A DNA stretch of 64,000 bases from Cognatishimia maritima. Lineage in GTDB: Bacteria; Pseudomonadota; Alphaproteobacteria; Rhodobacterales; Rhodobacteraceae. Within the stretch, counting starts at the first letter, position 1. Each line of letters begins with the position of its first letter. Below the pieces are notes generated by a model. The model did no database searches. It was not told where the DNA came from and saw nothing but the letters and a program-made list of their open reading frames with translations. The DNA lies in contig NZ_FQWM01000007.1 of NCBI RefSeq assembly GCF_900129685.1, forward strand, positions 62,001-126,000, given 5' to 3'. The translations under genes and the position numbers were made by a program. This document shows positions 46,430 through 57,272 of the stretch, in pieces.

Positions 46430-48970
46430 GTGCAGAAAAACAGTCCATTTATCACGCTTGTGACGCCGGATGCGCCCATTGCGGTGCAGACACACGGCGG
46501 ACGTGCAAAATGTCTGCAGCGGCTGTTTCGTCTTGACCTGCCGGTGCCAACCACCGTCGCGCTCTCCTTTGACGCCGTGCACCGGCTGGCCAGCGGGGAT
46601 ATGCCTGATATCCCGCGTTTGATTGAGCCATTTGGCGACGATCAGTTGCTCTGCGTGCGCCCCAGTTCCGAAGACCCCGATTGGGGCGGGCCGCGCGCGA
46701 TTCTGAACATTGGCATCAACCACGACCGGCATGCGGCGTTGATTGGGTCGATTGGCAAAGAAGCGGCAGATGAAATCTATCTGCGTTTCATTCAAGCCTA
46801 TTCCGAACATGTTGCGCGGCTTGATCCGGATATGTTTGATGACATTGATCTTTCTGGCCCGGATGCCCTGCGCGCGGCGCTTGAGGTTTATGAAGACGAA
46901 GCCGAGGAACCGTTTCCCCAAGACATGGCGACCCAGTTGGGTGGCGTGTTACGCTCTATGGCGCGGGCGTGGGAGGGCACGTCGGCGCGCCTCTTGCGGA
47001 TGGCCAAAGGGGCGCCTGCGGATGCGGGGTTGGGGCTTGTCGTACAGGCCATGGTCTTTGGTCTTGGGCGGGGTGAAAGCGGGTCAGGTGTGCTGCAACT
47101 GGTTGATGGCGATACCGGCATGCCAGTCATCAAAGGGCGTTACTTGACGCAATCGCAGGGCCGAGAGGCTTTGGAAGCCGGGGCCAAGTCGCTCTTTCTG
47201 ACCTGTGACAGTCGTGGCCCTTCTTTGGAAGAGGCCCAGCCCGAGGCGTTTGCCAATTTGATCAGCCATGCGCAGCTGATGCGACAGAAACTGCGTGAAG
47301 AAATGCAGATGGAGTTCACCGTGCAAGACGGTGAGGTCTATATTTTGGACGGCGTGCGTATTCAGCGCAGCGCTCGCGCGGCGGTTCGGATCGCGGTGGC
47401 CTTGGCCGAAGAGGGCATTATCAGCCATGAAGAAGCGTTGATGCGGGTAGAGCCGCGGGCGCTGAATGAACTTTTGCACCGGCAAGTTAATCCAAACGCC
47501 AAGCGTGATGTCATCGGTGCTGGCGTCGCGGCAAGCCCCGGCGCGGCAAGTGGCCGGATTGTTTTTACCGAGGCCGCTGCGCAGGCCTCTGCGGCGCGGG
47601 GCGAAGCTTGCATTCTGGTGCGCCGTCAAACCAGCCCCGAAGACGTTCGGGGCATGCACGCGGCGGCAGCCGTTTTGACAGAGCGTGGCGGTGTCACCAG
47701 TCATGCTGCGGTGATTGCGCGCGGGCTCGGCCTGCCCTGCGTGGTTGGGGCCAGTAGTCTCCGGTTTCAGACCAAGCAGCGGCTGTTGACCGCCCGCGAT
47801 GGCCGCGTGTTCCGCGAAGGCGATATCCTGACCATCGACGGCACCAACGGCGAAGTCCTCTCTGGTGAGCCAGAGATGCTGGAGGCCACGTTGGATGGGG
47901 CCTTTAAGCAGCTGATGATCTGGGCCGACGAAACCCGCGATATTGGCGTCCGCGCCAATGCAGACACGCCAGCAGACGCGAAAACAGCACGCAACTTCAA
48001 AGCGCAGGGGATTGGCCTTTGCCGGACCGAGCACATGTTCTTCGAAGAAGATCGTTTGACGGTGATGCGCGAAATGATTTTTGCCGACGACCCCGAAGAT
48101 CGCCGCGCCGCCTTGGAACGACTGCTGCCCATTCAGCGGGCGGACTTTGTCGAACTCTTCAAGATCATGGGCGGCAAGCCGGTTTGTATCCGTTTGTTTG
48201 ACCCGCCCCTGCATGAGTTTCTGCCCAGCAATCGCACTGGTATGCGTGATCTGGCCGAAGCGCTGGATTTACCTTTGTCGGATGTCGAGCGCCGCATCGA
48301 AGCGCTGTCAGAATATAACCCAATGCTGGGCATGCGCGGTGTGCGTTTGGGGATCACCGTGCCTGAAATTTATGACATGCAGGCACGCGCAATCTTTGAA
48401 GCGACGTTGGATGCCTCCAAAGATGGCGCACCCGTCGTACCAGAGATTATGATCCCATTGGTCAGCGCAAAACGCGAAGTCGAACTGGTGAAAAAACGGA
48501 TCGACGCCGTGGCTGCCGCAGTGCGCACGGAACGCGGTGAGGCATTTAGCTTTCGGCTGGGTGTGATGGTTGAGACACCGCGCGCCGCGCTCCGGGCCGA
48601 AGATATTGCGCCGCATTGTGATTTCTTCAGCTTCGGGACAAACGACTTGACCCAAATGACCTATGGTCTCTCGCGCGACGATGCGGGGCGGTTTATGTCG
48701 GCCTATGTGCAGCAGGGTGTCTATCCCGAGGATCCGTTCCATACGCTGGACGCCGAGGGTGTCGGGGAACTGTTGGAACTCGGCGCGACGCGCGGACGTG
48801 CGGCGCAACCAAACCTGACTCTGTCAGTATGCGGAGAGCACGGCGGCAGCCCCGAATCGATTGCATTCTGCCGAAAAGTCGGAATGGACTATGTTTCGTG
48901 CTCGCCCTTCCGCGTTCCTGTTGCGCGGCTTGCCGCCGCCCAGCTGACGATCCAAGACAAGATCGGGTAG
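46430..48970 (+). CDS. ppdK: Pyruvate, phosphate dikinase-like protein with altered nucleotide domain
   Basis: An 846-residue protein in the PPDK order: N-terminal nucleotide domain (1-~330), phospho-His domain (~380-490) and C-terminal PEP/pyruvate barrel. GGVTSHAAVIARG carries the phosphorylated His and CGEHGGSPESIAFC the catalytic Cys, both intact. The nucleotide domain departs from classic PPDK: VRPSSEDPDWGG in place of VRSGA...MPGMMDT, MQMEFT in place of MQDIEFT, and LDGVR in place of LQTR. GTG 46430 is the start, with AGGAGG about 8 bases upstream. The canonical activity makes PEP from pyruvate, ATP and phosphate; here the ATP half-reaction is in doubt. Confidence 0.85.
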   Translation: MQKNSPFITLVTPDAPIAVQTHGGRAKCLQRLFRLDLPVPTTVALSFDAVHRLASGDMPDIPRLIEPFGDDQLLCVRPSSEDPDWGGPRAILNIGINHDRHAALIGSIGKEAADEIYLRFIQAYSEHVARLDPDMFDDIDLSGPDALRAALEVYEDEAEEPFPQDMATQLGGVLRSMARAWEGTSARLLRMAKGAPADAGLGLVVQAMVFGLGRGESGSGVLQLVDGDTGMPVIKGRYLTQSQGREALEAGAKSLFLTCDSRGPSLEEAQPEAFANLISHAQLMRQKLREEMQMEFTVQDGEVYILDGVRIQRSARAAVRIAVALAEEGIISHEEALMRVEPRALNELLHRQVNPNAKRDVIGAGVAASPGAASGRIVFTEAAAQASAARGEACILVRRQTSPEDVRGMHAAAAVLTERGGVTSHAAVIARGLGLPCVVGASSLRFQTKQRLLTARDGRVFREGDILTIDGTNGEVLSGEPEMLEATLDGAFKQLMIWADETRDIGVRANADTPADAKTARNFKAQGIGLCRTEHMFFEEDRLTVMREMIFADDPEDRRAALERLLPIQRADFVELFKIMGGKPVCIRLFDPPLHEFLPSNRTGMRDLAEALDLPLSDVERRIEALSEYNPMLGMRGVRLGITVPEIYDMQARAIFEATLDASKDGAPVVPEIMIPLVSAKREVELVKKRIDAVAAAVRTERGEAFSFRLGVMVETPRAALRAEDIAPHCDFFSFGTNDLTQMTYGLSRDDAGRFMSAYVQQGVYPEDPFHTLDAEGVGELLELGATRGRAAQPNLTLSVCGEHGGSPESIAFCRKVGMDYVSCSPFRVPVARLAAAQLTIQDKIG

Positions 48971-49119
48971 AAAGCTGCCGCAATTGCGCAACATATTGGT
49001 CGCATTTTTGCCAAAATTTCTGAAATGGCTCAGCGGGTAGACGAATTGCTCTTTTTTGGGTAAGTCACCGCGATGTTTGCCGGGGCGGGGAGTCCGGTTT
49101 CACCGAATGCGAGGCTGCC

Positions 49120-49755
49120 ATGCGCACGTTAGCGATTTCGATCTTTGCCATCTTAATGGCGTCCCAGACCGCGTTTAGCGGCGCGAGTGTTGACCCTGTC
49201 CAACAGGCGATTTCTGCAGAAGAGCAGCAAATCGCGTCACTTGATAAACAGAAACTGAAAGACTTCTTTGCCCCCCGCAAAAAATCCAAAACGCTGCAGG
49301 TTGAGCGTTCGAAGGAATGGGTGGATGCGCAGCCAAAGGTAAGCGGCGATGAGCAATGGGAATGCCTTGCTCAGGCGCTTTACTTTGAAGCCCGCGGCGA
49401 AAGCGTGCGCGGTCAATTTGCTGTGGCAGAGGTTATTTTGAACCGGGTCGACAGCGCAAAATTCCCAAATTCAGTTTGCAACGTAATCCATCAGGGCACT
49501 GGCAAGAAATTTGCCTGCCAGTTTACTTTCACATGTGATGGTAACCCGGAAACAATCCGTGAGAAAAAAGCCTATGCTCGCGTTGGCAAGATCGCAAAAT
49601 ATATGCTGGACGGTGCGCCACGTGACCTGACAGATGGCGCGACTTACTATCATACGGTTGCAGTTAGCCCGCGTTGGGCACGTAAGTTTGCGCGCACGAC
49701 AACCATCGGCGTGCATCACTTCTACCGTCCGCACATCCGCGTTTCGCAGAACTAA
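49120..49755 (+). CDS. Secreted SleB/CwlJ-type cell wall hydrolase
   Basis: A 211-residue protein with a signal peptide (MRTLAISIFAILMASQTAFSG). The C-terminal ~130 residues are the Hydrolase_2 domain: LAQALYFEARGES with the catalytic Glu, AVAEVILNRV, and the Cys-bearing VCNVIHQG and CQFTFTCDG, ending at YYHT...HHFYRP. Related enzymes in spore formers are cortex-lytic; in alphaproteobacteria they are general peptidoglycan lytic enzymes. The middle (KKSKTLQVERSKE) is basic. It precedes folB. Confidence 0.9.
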   Translation: MRTLAISIFAILMASQTAFSGASVDPVQQAISAEEQQIASLDKQKLKDFFAPRKKSKTLQVERSKEWVDAQPKVSGDEQWECLAQALYFEARGESVRGQFAVAEVILNRVDSAKFPNSVCNVIHQGTGKKFACQFTFTCDGNPETIREKKAYARVGKIAKYMLDGAPRDLTDGATYYHTVAVSPRWARKFARTTTIGVHHFYRPHIRVSQN

Positions 49756-49835
49756 TCCAAACACCGCCACACCGCTGGTCTACCGAGGGACGGGCTGCTA
49801 TAGCGCTGTCAATCTTTTGTGTGCGAGGGCAGACC

Positions 49836-50732
49836 ATGGGCGACGATACGCAAACCGCATTTTCCCATCCCGAAGACCGGGCTATGGCCATGCCAATGGA
49901 CAATGTCCATGATCGTCTGTCATTGCGCGATCACGTGGTCGAGGTCGAAATCGGCGCCTTTCAGGCAGAACGCGATATGACCCAGCGGGTCGCCTTTGAC
50001 ATTGTGGTCGAGGTGGCCGCGCCCGAGGCCGATCTTGAAGATGATGTGGACCGCATTCTGTCTTATGACCGTCTGACTTGGGCGATTGAACACGAACTTG
50101 CGGCTGAACGGCTGAACTTGCTGGAAACCCTTGCTGAACGCATCGCGGACCGTATCCTTGCAGAGCCTCAGGCAAAACGGGTCTTCGTCCGCATCCAAAA
50201 ACTCGACAAAGGCAACGGCAAGCTAGGCGTTGAAATCGTACGTGTCCCGGGGCAAGGCGGAGCCATTGCAACCGAGGTGGTTCAACCCGTTGTCGCCTTT
50301 GTCAGCAACGCGGCGCTTTCGAATGTCGCGCGACTGACGAAAGTGGTTCAGACAGCCGGATCGCCATTGGTCATTGTCCTTGATCTCCCAAAAGATCGGC
50401 CGCAGGCGGCGTCGGCGAACAGTCAGCGCCAAATTGATCTTTTGGCCGTCGAGCAAGCAGCGTGGCAACTCTCTGCGCAGCTTGAGGACGTCAGTGTCGC
50501 CGCCACCCGGACAGAGATCGATTGGGCGATGAAGACCGGCCAGCCTTGCATCTGCGCGCCCGCGAAACTTGTCAATGATGCCACTGATACGCCGCCAGAA
50601 GGGTTCGCTGAATTGGCGCTTTGGTTCGCCCAAGAATGGCAGGCCAAGCAGGTGATTGATGTCGGCGGAACCTTGCCCGCCACTGACACATTTCCAGTAG
50701 AGATTGTAACACTGGATCAATCTGAAGGCTGA
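49836..50732 (+). CDS. folB: Dihydroneopterin aldolase with C-terminal extension
   Basis: A 298-residue protein, more than twice the ~120 residues of a plain FolB. Residues ~27-135 are the aldolase domain (LRDHVVEVEIGAFQAER with substrate Glu, SYDRLTW, LLETLAERIADRIL, VRIQKLDKG). Residues ~140-298 are an alpha/beta region (VVAFVSNAAL, LVIVLDLPKD, QPCICAPAKLV, QVIDVGGTLP) that I do not recognise. ATG 49836 is chosen for GAGGG upstream. It should convert 7,8-dihydroneopterin to hydroxymethyl-dihydropterin in folate synthesis. folP and glmM follow. Confidence 0.88.
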   Translation: MGDDTQTAFSHPEDRAMAMPMDNVHDRLSLRDHVVEVEIGAFQAERDMTQRVAFDIVVEVAAPEADLEDDVDRILSYDRLTWAIEHELAAERLNLLETLAERIADRILAEPQAKRVFVRIQKLDKGNGKLGVEIVRVPGQGGAIATEVVQPVVAFVSNAALSNVARLTKVVQTAGSPLVIVLDLPKDRPQAASANSQRQIDLLAVEQAAWQLSAQLEDVSVAATRTEIDWAMKTGQPCICAPAKLVNDATDTPPEGFAELALWFAQEWQAKQVIDVGGTLPATDTFPVEIVTLDQSEG

Positions 50733-50771
50733 GGTCTTGCCAAGCCAATTCAGATCGCTCATTCACGGCAA

Positions 50772-51791
50772 ATGACAACCTATTTCAGACCCATTCCGCA
50801 AACGGATATCGCCCGGCCCGATACCGCCCAAACACTAGCTGGCGGCTGGGCGTGGTTTACACATGTTGAATGTCTTGAGCGTGGTAAGCCCGCCAGAGTC
50901 ATTGCCGCTTCGCAGGTTCCCGAAGATGTCATCGCGAAGATGACCCGCGCGCGCAGCGACATTGCCGGCCTGAGCATGAAGGCCCCCAAGATCATGGGCA
51001 TCTTGAACGTGACGCCAGACAGCTTTTCAGATGGCGGGCGGTTTAACGCACCTGATCAGGCTGTGGCGCGGACGCAGGCGATGATCGATCAGGGCGCAGA
51101 CCTGATTGATATCGGTGGGGAGTCGACCCGGCCGGGGTCTAACTATGTAGAGATCGACGAAGAGACCGCGCGCACTGCACCGGTGATTGCCGCAGTCGCG
51201 CCGAACATCAGCGCGCCGATCAGCATCGACACGCGTAAAGCGCCGGTCGCCGCTGCCGCATTGGAAGCGGGCGCCGCGATCATCAATGATGTGTCAGGCT
51301 TTACCTTTGATGCGGGCTTGGCGGATCTGGCGGTCACAAAACAGGTTCCCGTCTGTGTGATGCATGCGCAGGGCGATCCCGCGACAATGCAGGACGATCC
51401 GAGCTATGATGATGTTCTGCTGGACGTCTTTGACTTCCTTGACGCACAGGTTCGGCAGCTAGAGGCGAAGGGCCTGCAGCGGGATCAGATTATTGTCGAT
51501 CCCGGTATCGGCTTTGGCAAAGCGCTGACGCACAATCTTGCCCTTTTGGCGCGGCTGAGCCTGTTTCACAGCTTAGGCTGTCCAATCCTTTTGGGCGCTT
51601 CGCGCAAGGCGCTGATCGGCCACATCTCAGGTGCGAAGAACACCGATGATCGCATGCCGGGGTCTTTGGCAATCGCTTTGGCCGGTATCCAACAAGGCGT
51701 TCAGTTCCTGCGTGTGCATGACGTGGCTGAAACCCAACAAGCCCTGACACTTTGGCAGGCCGCAACGCAAGGAGCGCATGATGTCGCGTAA
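50772..51791 (+). CDS. folP: Dihydropteroate synthase
   Basis: A 339-residue enzyme. The TIM barrel begins at [16 protein letters not shown] (about residue 76), with [27 protein letters not shown] and GASRKALIG. An N-terminal extension of ~75 residues ([15 protein letters not shown] and following) precedes it; this seems to be the form of this group. It joins hydroxymethyl-dihydropterin pyrophosphate and p-aminobenzoate. It follows folB by 39 bases and overlaps the glmM start. Confidence 0.97.
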   Translation: MTTYFRPIPQTDIARPDTAQTLAGGWAWFTHVECLERGKPARVIAASQVPEDVIAKMTRARSDIAGLSMKAPKIMGILNVTPDSFSDGGRFNAPDQAVARTQAMIDQGADLIDIGGESTRPGSNYVEIDEETARTAPVIAAVAPNISAPISIDTRKAPVAAAALEAGAAIINDVSGFTFDAGLADLAVTKQVPVCVMHAQGDPATMQDDPSYDDVLLDVFDFLDAQVRQLEAKGLQRDQIIVDPGIGFGKALTHNLALLARLSLFHSLGCPILLGASRKALIGHISGAKNTDDRMPGSLAIALAGIQQGVQFLRVHDVAETQQALTLWQAATQGAHDVA

Positions 51792-53124
51792 ATTTTTCGG
51801 CACCGACGGGGTGCGTGGCACCGCGAACCAATATCCGATGACAGCGGATATGGCCTTGAAGCTCGGCGCCGCTGTGGGTCGATATTTCCGCAATGATGGT
51901 GACAATCAGCACCGTGTAGTTATCGGCAAAGACACGCGTCTGTCTGGTTACATGTTTGAAAACGCATTGACCGCTGGCTTGACCTCGACCGGGATGAATG
52001 TGTTGCTGCTTGGCCCGGTGCCGACGCCCGCCGTCGGGCTTCTGACCAAATCCATGCGCGCCGATCTGGGCGTGATGATTTCGGCCAGCCACAATCAGGC
52101 GATCGACAATGGGATCAAATTCTTTGGGCCTGACGGCTTCAAACTGTCTGACGAGGCCGAGCTAGAGATTGAACGCCTCGTGCTTGAAGGTGTGGAGGCG
52201 GTGCAGCCACAGAACATCGGGCGCGCCAAGCGGATTGATGACGGGCGGTTCCGCTACATTGAGCGGGTCAAAAGTTCTTTGCCATCCGGTGTCCCGTTCA
52301 AGGGCCTGAAAGTGGTGATCGATTGCGCGAATGGTGCGGCCTACCGTGCTGCGCCCGAAGCGCTCTGGGAACTTGGGGCCGAAGTCATCCCTGTGGGTGT
52401 TTCGCCGAATGGCACAAACATAAATGCTGGCTGTGGCTCGACCCACACTCAAACCGCCGCAGAGGCGGTTGTCGCCCATGGTGCAGATGTGGGCATCGCT
52501 TTGGACGGCGACGCAGATCGTGTGATGATCATTGATGAAACCGGACATGTGGCCGACGGTGATCAGATCATGGCGCTGTTGGCGAGCCGCTGGGCGGATG
52601 CTGGCAAACTTGCCGGCGGCGCGCTTGTCGCGACGGTGATGTCCAACCTGGGCCTTGAGCGTTATCTGACGGACCGCGGGCTGCGGTTGGAACGCACTGC
52701 TGTGGGCGACCGCTATGTGGTTGAACGCATGCGGCAGGGTGGGTTTAACCTTGGGGGCGAGCAATCCGGTCACATCGTGATGACGGACTACGCCACGACG
52801 GGCGATGGCCTCTTGGCCGGGCTGCAATTCCTTGCCGCCATGGTTGAAAGCAACAAAACCGCATCTGAACTGGCCCGCAACTTTGAAACCGTACCCCAGC
52901 TCTTGAAAAACGTGCGCTATGAGGCGGGGCAGGCACCACTCGAGGTCGCCTCGGTCAAATCGGCTATTTCAGATGCTGAAATGCGTCTGAACGGCAAGGG
53001 CAGGTTGTTGATCCGCAAGTCTGGGACGGAACCCCTGATCCGCGTGATGGCGGAATGTGAAGATGCCGATTTGCTGTCCGATGTCGTGGACAGCATCGTG
53101 ACCGAAGTCGAAGCGAGTGTCTAA
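51781..53124 (+). CDS. glmM: Phosphoglucosamine mutase
   Basis: A 447-residue member of the alpha-D-phosphohexomutase family. The phosphoserine is in [17 protein letters not shown] (the usual Pro after Asn is Gln), the metal loop in DGDADRV and the phosphate loop in [10 protein letters not shown]. It converts glucosamine 6-phosphate to glucosamine 1-phosphate for peptidoglycan and lipopolysaccharide. ATG 51781 is preferred over ATG 51778 because AAGGAG is then 6 bases away. The start lies inside folP, so folB-folP-glmM are one unit. Confidence 0.97.
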   Translation: MSRKFFGTDGVRGTANQYPMTADMALKLGAAVGRYFRNDGDNQHRVVIGKDTRLSGYMFENALTAGLTSTGMNVLLLGPVPTPAVGLLTKSMRADLGVMISASHNQAIDNGIKFFGPDGFKLSDEAELEIERLVLEGVEAVQPQNIGRAKRIDDGRFRYIERVKSSLPSGVPFKGLKVVIDCANGAAYRAAPEALWELGAEVIPVGVSPNGTNINAGCGSTHTQTAAEAVVAHGADVGIALDGDADRVMIIDETGHVADGDQIMALLASRWADAGKLAGGALVATVMSNLGLERYLTDRGLRLERTAVGDRYVVERMRQGGFNLGGEQSGHIVMTDYATTGDGLLAGLQFLAAMVESNKTASELARNFETVPQLLKNVRYEAGQAPLEVASVKSAISDAEMRLNGKGRLLIRKSGTEPLIRVMAECEDADLLSDVVDSIVTEVEASV

Positions 53125-54035
53125 GTCCCTGAGGCGCTGCCTCTAAAGAGGCGGCGTAAAGCTCCGTATTGGCTAAGGCCAACGCCTGAAAGGATAAGCG
53201 CCAGCGCAATCAACAGCGTTGGAGGCAGCGGTTCGCCCAAGATCAACGCCCCCATGACCACAGCCCAGATCGGGACTTGGTAGTTCGTCAGGCTCATAAA
53301 CGTCGGTCCGGCTTCGCGCACCACAAGCACCCGCAGGTAGTTGGCGATGGCCGTGGAAACACAGCCAAGCACCACAACGACGATGGCCGTGCGCATGTCG
53401 ATGGCACCGGGCAGCCCTTCGACCCAAAGGGCAAGGGGCAGGATCACAATCGCACCGAACCAAAGCAGCATTGTCGCCAGCCCGAGCGAATCCACCGGCG
53501 GTAAGCGGCGCACGATAATCGAACAGACCGCGTAGCTGACCGTCGCGCCAAGGACTGACAGGCGACCCCAAAATTCCAACTCAGCCCCGCTGCTTTCCAG
53601 CGCATCCACGCCAATCAGCAGCACCACGCCGATAAATCCCATCGTGAAGCCAAAGACTTTGCGCAGGCTCATCTGTTCCCCGGGCACAAAGACATGGGCC
53701 AATGGCAGGATCATCAGCGCAATCGCCGTCATGCAAATACCCGTGAAGCCAGAGGTCACATATTGCTGCCCCCAGCTGATCAGGAAAAAGGGCAGGGCGG
53801 AACTGCCGATGCTGGCGATGGCAAGGCGGCCATAGGCGGTTTCCCCGTGAAACAGGCGAAACCCGCGCAGCCCCCAGATCACGGTCAATAGCAAAACAGC
53901 AAACCAGATGCGCCCGGTGGCAAGCCACAGAGGCGTCAGCCCCTCAAGCGCGAGTTCGATCAACAGAAATGTTGACCCCCACACAAAGCCCATGATGGCA
54001 ATCATGGCCCAATGCCTTGGCAAGATGTCCTGCAT
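53121..54035 (-). CDS. DMT-superfamily (EamA) exporter
   Basis: A 304-residue inner-membrane protein with about 10 hydrophobic segments in two EamA repeats, the first starting at [16 protein letters not shown] and the second around [16 protein letters not shown]. The substrate is probably a small metabolite or amino acid derivative, unknown. The stop overlaps the convergent glmM stop by 4 bases. Confidence 0.9.
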   Translation of the reverse strand: MQDILPRHWAMIAIMGFVWGSTFLLIELALEGLTPLWLATGRIWFAVLLLTVIWGLRGFRLFHGETAYGRLAIASIGSSALPFFLISWGQQYVTSGFTGICMTAIALMILPLAHVFVPGEQMSLRKVFGFTMGFIGVVLLIGVDALESSGAELEFWGRLSVLGATVSYAVCSIIVRRLPPVDSLGLATMLLWFGAIVILPLALWVEGLPGAIDMRTAIVVVVLGCVSTAIANYLRVLVVREAGPTFMSLTNYQVPIWAVVMGALILGEPLPPTLLIALALILSGVGLSQYGALRRLFRGSASGT

Positions 54036-54118
54036 GAAGTTTCCCTTAACAGTCCTGCAATTGACCCCGCTGAAGGAACGAGGTCAATCGGCATTGGGTT
54101 GGCGCGGCTCGTGTCTGC

Positions 54119-54685
54119 CTATCCGCGAAGCTTATGATGCAGGATGATCGGCACAACAAGGTCCTCCTCGTCTGTAAGGTGCCGGTTCAGAAAAGCCTGA
54201 ATGCCTTCACATGCCGCTAGAACTGCCGGGACCTGTTCTGCGGCGTCCTTTTCGGACAGATGCAGCAGTTGGATATACCGGTTTGCATTGGTTTTCAGGT
54301 CATCAAGGATGGCATCCATCTGCAGATGGTCTGTCTCCAGCATCTCCAGCCCATGGGCAAATCGGTCATCTGCGGCCTCAAGTTCCGGGAAAAAGCGATG
54401 GTCCTCCCAACCATGGTGCCCATGCAAGTTCTGGATCAACAAATTGCCGAAATGCCCAAGGCGCGCCGCAAACTTTTGTGGGTCCAAGGTCTTGTCGATG
54501 GCCTCTCTGCTATCTGTTGCGACAATATCGGCGAGGCGCCGAAACATGGTGTGGGCACCCATCCAGTTTTGGATGGATCGAGCGAAATTCGGGTGATCCG
54601 GCCAAGCGTCGCGCGGATAATCCCGAAGCAGGAGTTGCATCTCTTCGGGCAACCCCTGTCTGACGTTGATGTCATGTTGGGTCAT
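54119..54685 (-). CDS. Hemerythrin-like (HHE) protein
   Basis: A 188-residue helical protein with candidate iron ligands spaced as in hemerythrins: HTMF, HFGN, HGHHGWEDHRFFPELE (an H-x-x-W-E-D-x-x-F-P-like motif), LETDHLQMD and HLTDEEDLVVP. It probably binds a diiron centre for oxygen, NO or iron sensing/storage. It is divergent from the ArsR gene. Confidence 0.87.
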   Translation of the reverse strand: MTQHDINVRQGLPEEMQLLLRDYPRDAWPDHPNFARSIQNWMGAHTMFRRLADIVATDSREAIDKTLDPQKFAARLGHFGNLLIQNLHGHHGWEDHRFFPELEAADDRFAHGLEMLETDHLQMDAILDDLKTNANRYIQLLHLSEKDAAEQVPAVLAACEGIQAFLNRHLTDEEDLVVPIILHHKLRG

Positions 54686-54771
54686 GCCTCATAGCTGGGG
54701 TAGGGGCGGTGATGTTACAACATAACGAACTGTGCAGCGACGCAGGGGGGGATGTTGGAATTTGCAATTAT

Positions 54772-54804
54772 GTAAGTATTCGCTTACGGTAAGTAATGAC
54801 TTAC
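54772..54804 (+). promoter_or_regulatory. Tandem palindromic operators over the ArsR start
   Basis: GTAAGTATTCGCTTAC (54772-54787) and GTAAGTAATGACTTAC (54789-54804) are two adjacent 16-base palindromes with arms GTAAG/CTTAC, centres 17 bases apart. The ATG of the regulator gene is inside the second one. This strongly suggests autoregulation. Confidence 0.8.
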
Positions 54805-55098
54805 GAAGAATCACTTGCCGCGCTCGCCGATCCGACCCGTCGCCAGATTTACGAACATGTCACGCGTAGCGCTGGGTCTGTCGCGGATATTTCCAAAGGG
54901 TTCCCGATCAGCCGTCCGGCTGTTTCGCAGCACCTGAAAGTGCTGTCCGACGCCGGGTTGGTCGCCGCCAAGCAACAGGGCAACCGGCGCATCTATCGTG
55001 CGACGCCAGACGGGCTTGCGGAGCTGCGACAGTATTTAGACCGGCTATGGGGTGATGTGCTTGGCGAATTTGCAAAGAGCTTTGAAAAGGAACTTTAA
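54796..55098 (+). CDS. ArsR-family regulator without metal cysteines
   Basis: A 100-residue winged-helix protein: LAALADPTRRQIYEHV and ISRPAVSQHLKVLSDAGLV are the dimer and recognition-helix regions. No Cys is present, so metal sensing by the classic Cys site is ruled out. It is a member of the ArsR group paired with SRPBCC genes. There is almost no leader: the ATG is inside an operator palindrome and lacks a good ribosome site, so leaderless translation is possible. The next gene starts at the next base. Confidence 0.92.
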   Translation: MTYEESLAALADPTRRQIYEHVTRSAGSVADISKGFPISRPAVSQHLKVLSDAGLVAAKQQGNRRIYRATPDGLAELRQYLDRLWGDVLGEFAKSFEKEL

Positions 55099-55545
55099 AT
55101 GACGGATCCCATTGTCAAAACGGTCACCGTGCCCGTGGCACCTGATCGCGCGTTTGCACGGTTTACCACTGAAATCATGCGGTGGTGGCCCGTCGGGCGT
55201 CACTCTGTCTCTGCTGGTCATGGCGAAGCTGCGCAGGATGTGGTGATTGAACCGCGCGCAGGCGGTGCGGTTTATGAAATCATGCACACCGGAGAGCGGA
55301 CCGAATGGGGCGTCGTCTCACACTGGGCACCGCCTGCAGGCTTCTCGATGACGTGGCATCCGGGCAATGACCCAAGCTTGGCAACCGAACTAAGCCTTGC
55401 CTTTCAGGCCGAAGGCGACGGCACACGCGTGACCCTAACCCATAGCGCATGGGCAAAGCTTGCAGAGCGCGCAACAGAGGTCCGAAGCCATTACAGCAGC
55501 GGCTGGGACCATGTTTTGGGGGAGTGCTACGTAGAGGGTCTTTAG
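55099..55545 (+). CDS. SRPBCC (AHSA1-like) protein
   Basis: A 148-residue START/Bet v1-like protein with the AHSA1 pattern: VTVPVAPDRAFARFTTEIMRWWP at the front, W-containing strands in VVSHWAPPAGFSMTWHPG, and SGWDHVLGEC at the C-terminal helix. The fold binds a hydrophobic ligand. It is the direct partner of the ArsR gene, with no gap. Its stop overlaps the convergent GyrI-like stop. Confidence 0.88.
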   Translation: MTDPIVKTVTVPVAPDRAFARFTTEIMRWWPVGRHSVSAGHGEAAQDVVIEPRAGGAVYEIMHTGERTEWGVVSHWAPPAGFSMTWHPGNDPSLATELSLAFQAEGDGTRVTLTHSAWAKLAERATEVRSHYSSGWDHVLGECYVEGL

Positions 55546-56009
55546 CCCAACGAGTGATAGATTTCTGTCCGCAGTTCTTCTGGCGCTGTTTTCTGAGGGT
55601 CATCAATGTAGATTTCCCAAACCGGCATCGCAGACGTCAGCCCCTTGGCTTTGGCGTGCGCCCAAATTGCGCCATGGGTCTGGTTCATGTTCATATAGGG
55701 GCCAACGTGAAGCGCATGCAGCGCCTTGGTGGCCGGAATGACGTCTGCACTGACGTCGCCGCTGGCCTTCGCGGCATCCTCGGGTGACACAAAGAAGCCG
55801 CAGCGGAAGGTCATCTTTTTACCGGGCATTTCAGTGTAAACTGAAATCGGTGCGCTAAGCGGCTCTATGCCTGCGGACCCCAGAAACCCAAAGGCCGTGC
55901 CAAAAGCCGCGCCCATTGCATCGGCGATGGCTTTGCCGTCCATCAATGCGGCCTCTCCCGCGACGTAGAGATAATCCTGCGCGTCAAAACTCTTTTCTGA
56001 AATATCCAT
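55542..56009 (-). CDS. GyrI-like small-molecule-binding protein
   Basis: A 155-residue SHS2-type effector-binding domain as in AraC C-terminal/GyrI proteins, without a DNA-binding part. AALMDGKAIADAMGAAFG, FRCGFFV and LHVGPYMNMNQTHGAIWAHA are the matched parts, with the conserved Glu in VWEIYIDDP. It is transcribed toward the ArsR-SRPBCC pair. Ligand unknown. Confidence 0.82.
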   Translation of the reverse strand: MDISEKSFDAQDYLYVAGEAALMDGKAIADAMGAAFGTAFGFLGSAGIEPLSAPISVYTEMPGKKMTFRCGFFVSPEDAAKASGDVSADVIPATKALHALHVGPYMNMNQTHGAIWAHAKAKGLTSAMPVWEIYIDDPQKTAPEELRTEIYHSLG

Positions 56010-56065
56010 ACTGGGTCTCCCTTCGATCTATGAAGTCAGACTACCGCAGAATTTGTAAGCGCCAA

Positions 56066-56095
56066 CAAAAAACGCCCCGCAAAGCTGCGAGGCGT
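56066..56095 (-). terminator. Intrinsic terminator after ilvC
   Basis: ACGCCCCGCA (56072-56081) and TGCGAGGCGT (56086-56095) pair with one wobble around a 4-base loop. On the minus strand a run of T follows (the A run at 56066-56071). Confidence 0.88.
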
Positions 56096-56120
56096 TTGGT
56101 AATTTTGAGGTCAAAGAAAC

Positions 56121-57272
<1,152 letters not shown>

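Noticed and set aside
49025-49062. GGCTCAGCGGGTAGACG resembles a tRNA D-arm
   Set aside because: No acceptor stem, anticodon arm or TTC-loop follows at the right spacing; only the D-arm-like words are present.
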